NCBI GenBank assembly: GCA_022793355.1
Contig: JAAWCR010000136.1
Location: 1 to 8,399, forward strand
Direction: 5' to 3'
DNA length: 8,399 nt
Origin: Lawsonibacter sp.
GTDB lineage: Bacteria; Bacillota; Clostridia; Oscillospirales; Oscillospiraceae
The position numbers and the translations under genes are program-made. Below are positions 5,272 to 8,399 of this stretch, piece after piece. Within the stretch, counting starts at the first letter, position 1. Every line of letters starts with the position of its first letter. The notes beneath the pieces were generated by a model, which made no database searches, was not told where the DNA came from, and saw nothing but the letters and a program-made list of their open reading frames with translations.

Positions 5272-6378
5272 CTAGTTGGCTTTCAACCGCACGGGCAGAA
5301 CCATATAGGTGAAGTTTTCCTCCCCCTCGGCAGGGAGAATGACGCAGGGGGCCACCCCGGAGGTGAACTCCATGCGCAGCCTGTCGGCGGGGGCGGCCTT
5401 GATGGCGTCCATAAGGTATTTATTATTAAAGCCAATCTCCAGGTCATTTCCGCTCCCGGTTATGACACACTGGTCGGCGGCGTCCCCTATAGCGGTCTTT
5501 GTGGTGATGGAGACGATACCGTCTCCAAAGACGCAGCGCAGAGGAGACTTGAGCTTTTCGCTGATGATAAGGGACACCCGGTCGATGGAGGCCAGCAGGG
5601 CCCGGGCCTCTACCTCTACCTTAATCGCGTTATTCCGGGGGATGGCGTTGCGGTAGGCCAGGAAGTCGCCCTCCAGGCGGCGGCAGACCAGGATGGTGTC
5701 GCCGGTCTGGAACATGACATGACGGGCCCCCTGGGTGACGGTGACGCTCTCTTCCCCGGAGCAGATCTTTTCCACCTCGCCCAAAGCGGATCCGGGCACC
5801 ACAAAGGAGAAGGTGTCAGCGCCCTTTTTCTCTTCCACCGCCTCGTGGCGCAGGGCCAGGCGGTAACCGTCCACCGAAACCACGGTGAGACCGGTATTTT
5901 CTACCTCAAAGAGGGAGCCGGTATGAACAGGGCGGCTCTCATTGTCGCTGACAGCAAACAGGGTTTGGGCTATCATGGAGCGCAGGACGGGCTGTCCTAT
6001 TGTAAAGGCGTTCTGCTGGTCCACGGCGGGCAGCTCCGGGAACTCCTCGGGGTCGGTTCCCATAATGTTGAACTCGCTGAGACCACATTTGATATTGACA
6101 GTGTAACCCTGAGAAGAGAATACCACCATGTCGTCCGGCATCTTCCGCACGATTTCTCCAAAAAGCCGGGCGGACAGCACCAGGGATCCGCTCTCTTTTA
6201 TCTCCGCGGGAACGGTGGCCTGAATGCCCGTCTCAAGGTTGTAGCCGGTGAGGCGCAGGGTATCCCCCGACTCGATGAGAATGCCCTCCATAGCCGGGAT
6301 GGAGCTCTTAGCGGCAACAGCCCGGGAGGCGATGGACACGGCGCTGGAGAGCAGGGCTTTTTCGCAGGAGAATTTCAT
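5272..6378 (-). CDS. dnaN: DNA polymerase III beta sliding clamp
   Basis: The ring-shaped processivity clamp of the replicative polymerase, which acts as a dimer around DNA and recruits many repair factors. The 368 residues are normal length and fold as three similar domains (about 1-120, 130-245 and 246-368). The N-terminal MKFSCEKALLSSAVSIASRAV, EGDFLAYRNAIPRN (236-249), and the C-terminal YMVLPVRLKAN, which forms part of the partner-binding pocket, are typical. The start at 6378 opens the conserved N-terminus and has GGAGG 8 bases upstream in the spacer; an in-frame ATG at 6444 would add 22 residues from origin DNA and is rejected. It ends in TAG, which shows that this organism uses TAG as a normal stop. 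Confidence 0.98.
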   Translation of the reverse strand: MKFSCEKALLSSAVSIASRAVAAKSSIPAMEGILIESGDTLRLTGYNLETGIQATVPAEIKESGSLVLSARLFGEIVRKMPDDMVVFSSQGYTVNIKCGLSEFNIMGTDPEEFPELPAVDQQNAFTIGQPVLRSMIAQTLFAVSDNESRPVHTGSLFEVENTGLTVVSVDGYRLALRHEAVEEKKGADTFSFVVPGSALGEVEKICSGEESVTVTQGARHVMFQTGDTILVCRRLEGDFLAYRNAIPRNNAIKVEVEARALLASIDRVSLIISEKLKSPLRCVFGDGIVSITTKTAIGDAADQCVITGSGNDLEIGFNNKYLMDAIKAAPADRLRMEFTSGVAPCVILPAEGEENFTYMVLPVRLKAN

Positions 6379-6401
6379 AACGGTTCCTCCAATCTGTTTC
6401 T

Positions 6402-6424
6402 CTCTCCTGGCGTAGGGAGGAGAG
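6402..6424 (-). promoter_or_regulatory. possible hairpin in the dnaN leader
   Basis: CTCTCCT (6402-6408) and AGGAGAG (6418-6424) are perfect inverted 7-base arms around a 9-base loop, ending about 24 bases upstream of the dnaN start. The pyrimidine-rich part of the leader could alternatively pair with the GGAGGA ribosome binding site of dnaN. Regulation by this structure is speculative. Confidence 0.35.
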
Positions 6425-6435
6425 GATAAATGATT

Positions 6436-6601
6436 TAGCAGCAATAGCAGTAGGCAAAATTAATGTGGAGAAGGGACGGAATCCCTTGCGGCTGTAAGGA
6501 GAGCGGATCAACAGGGGGTGTGGGGAAGCCAGGCGGCTTTTCCACAGGGGGAAAAATTGTCAACCGTTGTCCCCAAACATTCCACAAAGAGCGGTGGAAA
6601 A
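6436..6601. other. probable oriC: DnaA boxes and unwinding region between dnaA and dnaN
   Basis: The 224-base dnaA-dnaN spacer (6379-6602), the main unwinding site in B. subtilis, carries five sequences close to the DnaA box TTATCCACA. They are TGTGGAGAA (6464-6472), TGTGGGGAA (6519-6527), TTTTCCACA (6538-6546), CATTCCACA (6578-6586) and GGTGGAAAA (6593-6601); both orientations occur. None is the perfect consensus. Beside the first box, 6436-6453 reads TAG CAG CAA TAG CAG TAG, six triplets with central A, which fits the DnaA-trio pattern to which DnaA is thought to bind on single-stranded DNA during opening. A small hairpin, AAGGGA/TCCCTT (6471-6487), overlaps the first box by two bases. No coding gene lies in the spacer. 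Confidence 0.7.
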
Positions 6602-6602
6602 C

Positions 6603-7919
6603 TTATTCGTACCGCTCGTTGATGTTGGTGGTGATATCCTTGATGATTTCTGCTTTTTCCGCGTCGGTTTTGATCAGGTTTTCCATTCGGTTGAGGGCGC
6701 TGAGGACAGTGCTGTGGTCCCGGTTGCCGAACTCCGCGCCAATCTCCTTCAGGGACAGGTTGGTCATGCGGCGAATGAGATACATGGCGATCTGACGGGC
6801 CAGGGAGATGTCCTTGGAGCGGCCCTGCCCCCTGAGGGTGGAGGGCTCGATGCTGTAGAACCGGCAGACCTCCTCAATGATGACGTCAGCGGTGGGGAGG
6901 ATGTCAGACTTCTCCTTAAAAATGTCCTTGACCGCTCGGGTGACGGTGTCCTTGTTCACTGTGTCGCCGATCAGGTCCTGATAGGCCATAATTTTGTTTA
7001 CCGTCCCCTCAATCTGCCGGACATTGGCGGTTATCGTCTCGGCAATGAGCTGAATGAGAAAGTCGGGCAGTTCCATCCCCATGCGGATGGACTTGTTTTT
7101 TACAATGGCTACCCGGGTCTCGTAGTCAGGGGGGATGATGTCGGCCAGCAGGCCCCACTCGAAGCGGGTTTTCAGCCGGTCCTCCAGGCGCAGCATCTCC
7201 TTTGGGGGACGGTCAGAGGTAAAGACAATCTGCTTTTTCAGCTCGTACAGGGTATTGAAGGTGTGAAACATCTCCTCCTGGGTGGAGTCCCGGCCGGCGA
7301 TAAACTGCACGTCGTCCATTAGAAATACGTCGGCGCCCCGGTACTTCTCCCGAAACTCCTTGTTGCGTCCCTCGCGGATGGCGGCCACCAGCTCGTTGGT
7401 GAAGTCGTCCCCCTTAATGTAGATGACCTTGTACTCAGGATGGTTTGAGTGAATGGTGTGGGCGATGGCATAGAGCAGATGAGTCTTGCCCAGGCCGGAT
7501 TCGCCGTAGATGAACAGGGGGTTGTAGCTCTGACCGGGGTTGTCCGCCACCTTTCGGGCGGCGGCGTGGGCAAATTTGTTGGAAGAGCCCACCACAAAGC
7601 GCTCGAAGGTGTATTTTTCCGTGCCGGGGAAAAAAGGGCTCTCCTTTTCCGCCTCCTGAAGGCCGGTCAGCTCTCCTTCGGTGAGGACCACCACCTGAAA
7701 ATCGGCAGAAAACAGCTCGTGAAGGGCGTTTTGGATGGGAACGAGGTAGCGGGCGGTGATGATGTCCCGTTTTAATCTGCTGGGGCTGTATAGAATGAAG
7801 CGGCTCTCCTCCAGGGAGACAGCCTCGGTGTCGTCAAACCAGGTATTCAGGGTGGTGGCGGTCATCTCCGAGCCCATCAGAGCCTTGACCTTGTTCCATA
7901 CTTCCAGGGCAGGATTCAT
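6603..7919 (-). CDS. dnaA: chromosomal replication initiator DnaA
   Basis: DnaA is the AAA+ ATPase that binds DnaA boxes and opens the origin. The 438 residues cover all four domains. Domain I is at about 1-80, and a short linker follows. The AAA+ core has Walker A GESGLGKT (139-146), Walker B VFLMDDVQF (198-206), sensor 1 in FTSDRPP (233-239), the RLEDRLKTRFEWG box (244-256) and sensor 2 R301 in ANVRQIEG. Domain IV has LRGQGRSKDISLARQIAMYL (362-381) and the signature GNRDHSTVLSALN (398-410). The linker is short compared with E. coli. The ATG at 7917-7919 has AAGGAGG 6 bases upstream. It ends in TAA and is followed by the probable origin. A DnaA box sits just upstream of its promoter, which suggests autoregulation. 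Confidence 0.99.
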   Translation of the reverse strand: MNPALEVWNKVKALMGSEMTATTLNTWFDDTEAVSLEESRFILYSPSRLKRDIITARYLVPIQNALHELFSADFQVVVLTEGELTGLQEAEKESPFFPGTEKYTFERFVVGSSNKFAHAAARKVADNPGQSYNPLFIYGESGLGKTHLLYAIAHTIHSNHPEYKVIYIKGDDFTNELVAAIREGRNKEFREKYRGADVFLMDDVQFIAGRDSTQEEMFHTFNTLYELKKQIVFTSDRPPKEMLRLEDRLKTRFEWGLLADIIPPDYETRVAIVKNKSIRMGMELPDFLIQLIAETITANVRQIEGTVNKIMAYQDLIGDTVNKDTVTRAVKDIFKEKSDILPTADVIIEEVCRFYSIEPSTLRGQGRSKDISLARQIAMYLIRRMTNLSLKEIGAEFGNRDHSTVLSALNRMENLIKTDAEKAEIIKDITTNINERYE

Positions 7920-7991
7920 AATCGTCCTCCTTGCAGTCGTCAGGCAGATAGAAAAAAACGCTGGAAAATCAGCATATTCTTAAAGCATTTT

Positions 7992-8020
7992 ATTATACCA
8001 AAAAATAGAACTCAGGGCAA
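7992..8020 (-). promoter_or_regulatory. dnaA promoter (sigma-A type, extended -10)
   Basis: On the minus strand, TTGCCC (8015-8020; four of six consensus bases) lies 17 bases from a perfect TATAAT (7992-7997), which is preceded by TGG (7998-8000), an extended -10. Transcription would start around 7985, giving dnaA a leader of about 65 bases. Confidence 0.7.
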
Positions 8021-8023
8021 GGT

Positions 8024-8032
8024 TTTTCCACA
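8024..8032 (+). promoter_or_regulatory. DnaA box just upstream of the dnaA promoter
   Basis: TTTTCCACA differs from the consensus TTATCCACA at one base and is identical to the box at 6538-6546. It lies 3 bases beyond the dnaA -35, in an AT-rich stretch, a placement suited to DnaA control of its own gene. It is the only convincing box I find in the rpmH-dnaA interval. Confidence 0.6.
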
Positions 8033-8145
8033 TTTTTTATTTATAATGTATGGAAGAAGTTGTATATGAAGGGAGAAAGGAAGCACAAGATATGGCTTGT
8101 CCGCAAAAAAACACAAAAAACCTGCCTCCGGAGGAAAAAATGTGG

Positions 8146-8175
8146 TTGACAGGGGCCGCGTGTATCCGCTATAAT
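8146..8175 (+). promoter_or_regulatory. rpmH promoter (sigma-A consensus)
   Basis: Perfect TTGACA (8146-8151) and perfect TATAAT (8170-8175), 18 bases apart. Start of transcription is expected near 8182. Such a near-ideal promoter fits the high expression of a ribosomal protein gene. It lies back to back with the dnaA promoter. Confidence 0.9.
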
Positions 8176-8192
8176 GAAGGGCGTATCTTTTA

Positions 8193-8269
8193 GAGAGGAC
8201 TACCGCGTCCTTCTCCAAATCAGCAGACCGCAGCTCCACCGGAGCTGTTGTTGGGCCGGGAGAGCCGGC
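8193..8269 (+). promoter_or_regulatory. structured rpmH leader with three consecutive hairpins
   Basis: The roughly 105-base leader holds GAGAGGAC/GTCCTTCTC (8193-8200 with 8207-8215, two unpaired bases), CAGCTCC-ACC-GGAGCTG (8231-8247, perfect 7-base stem) and GCCGG-GAGAG-CCGGC (8255-8269, perfect 5-base stem). None is followed by a run of T, so they are not terminators. I recognise no known riboswitch. The rest of 7920-8287 holds the two promoters, a DnaA box and AT-rich DNA, with no gene that I can support. Confidence 0.5.
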
Positions 8270-8287
8270 TTGAAATCAAATGAGGAG

Positions 8288-8399
8288 GTGTCCCCCAAGC
8301 TTCGTACCTATCAGCCCAAAAAGCGTCAGCGCTCCAAGGAGCACGGCTTCCGCAAGCGTATGGCGACCCGCAACGGCCGCAAGGTGCTGGCCCGCCGCC
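8288..8399 (+). CDS. rpmH: 50S ribosomal protein L34, 3' end beyond the window
   Basis: L34 is a small basic protein of the large ribosomal subunit. The frame gives KLRTYQPKKRQRSKEHGF then RKRMATRNGRKVLARR, unmistakable L34; the last few codons lie outside the window. The location, divergent from dnaA, is the standard one. The start is unclear. L34 proteins normally begin M-x-R-T, which puts the start at the AAG of 8297-8299, and AGGAGG (8283-8288) is ideally spaced 8 bases before that codon. The nearest in-frame accepted start is GTG at 8288-8290, which I use here; it overlaps the ribosome binding site and adds VSP. A TTG at 8270-8272 is also in frame, with GGGAG 7 bases or so upstream. An ATG at 8280 is out of frame. 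Confidence 0.9.
   Translation, partial: MSPKLRTYQPKKRQRSKEHGFRKRMATRNGRKVLARR

Noticed and set aside
6526..6540. AAGCC/GGCTT hairpin next to a short T run, as a dnaA terminator
   Set aside because: The T run is downstream on the + strand, the wrong direction for dnaA, and the stem is only five bases.
6558..6563. TTGACA on the minus strand as a dnaN promoter -35
   Set aside because: No -10-like hexamer is found 16-18 bases downstream.
8125..8134. Palindrome CCTCCGGAGG flanked by A runs, as a terminator
   Set aside because: It has no loop of useful size and lies between divergent promoters, where no transcript from either direction needs to end.
8012..8239. 75-codon minus-strand frame upstream of dnaA
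   Set aside because: It covers the rpmH promoter, leader hairpins and a DnaA box, has an unconvincing composition and shows no family motif.
8280..8282. ATG as the rpmH start
   Set aside because: It is out of frame with L34; bringing it into frame would need one extra base, and the residues added would not match the family.

Overview
The window is the replication-origin neighbourhood of a bacterial chromosome. The gene order dnaA-dnaN-yaaA-recF-remB-gyrB-gyrA, with rpmH divergent from dnaA, is the classic Bacillota arrangement known from Bacillus subtilis. Moderately high GC in the core genes, strong AGGAGG-type ribosome binding sites, PH-domain and RelB/YafQ-type genes of a kind seen in gut Clostridia, and TGTAGGGGCGG-type intergenic repeats suggest a gut clostridial lineage near Oscillospiraceae. 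That placement is an inference; no lineage marker was searched.

Layout, read along the minus strand from the right: a divergent intergenic region (7920-8287) carries the rpmH promoter and a structured leader on the + strand, and the dnaA promoter with a DnaA box beside it on the - strand. Then come dnaA (6603-7919), a dnaA-dnaN spacer with clustered degenerate DnaA boxes (probable oriC), dnaN (5272-6378), the S4 gene yaaA (5002-5217), recF (3902-5005, GTG start overlapping yaaA), an AT-rich gene for an unrecognised three-helix membrane protein (3556-3900), remB/DUF370 (3284-3547), a small bacterial PH-domain gene (2768-3178) and gyrB (688-2643). Last are a RelB-like antitoxin (449-658) with a YafQ-like toxin relic (174-446), and the 5' end of gyrA (1-142). 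All genes except rpmH are on the minus strand, as expected for leading-strand genes leaving an origin.

The core genes serve one theme: DnaA opens the origin, DnaN clamps the polymerase, RecF handles stalled forks and gyrase relieves supercoils; L34 is a ribosomal protein. Three accessory units interrupt the block compared with B. subtilis: the membrane gene between recF and remB, the PH gene between remB and gyrB, and the toxin-antitoxin pair between gyrB and gyrA.

The most interesting observations are: the toxin is broken by one in-frame amber codon while the sequence after it is still conserved; the PH gene is bracketed by two paired inverted-repeat elements whose outer ends share 12 identical bases in opposite orientation; rpmH has AAG where its start codon should be; and the origin has only non-consensus DnaA boxes beside a possible DnaA-trio run. 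I see no clear new defence or mobile system.
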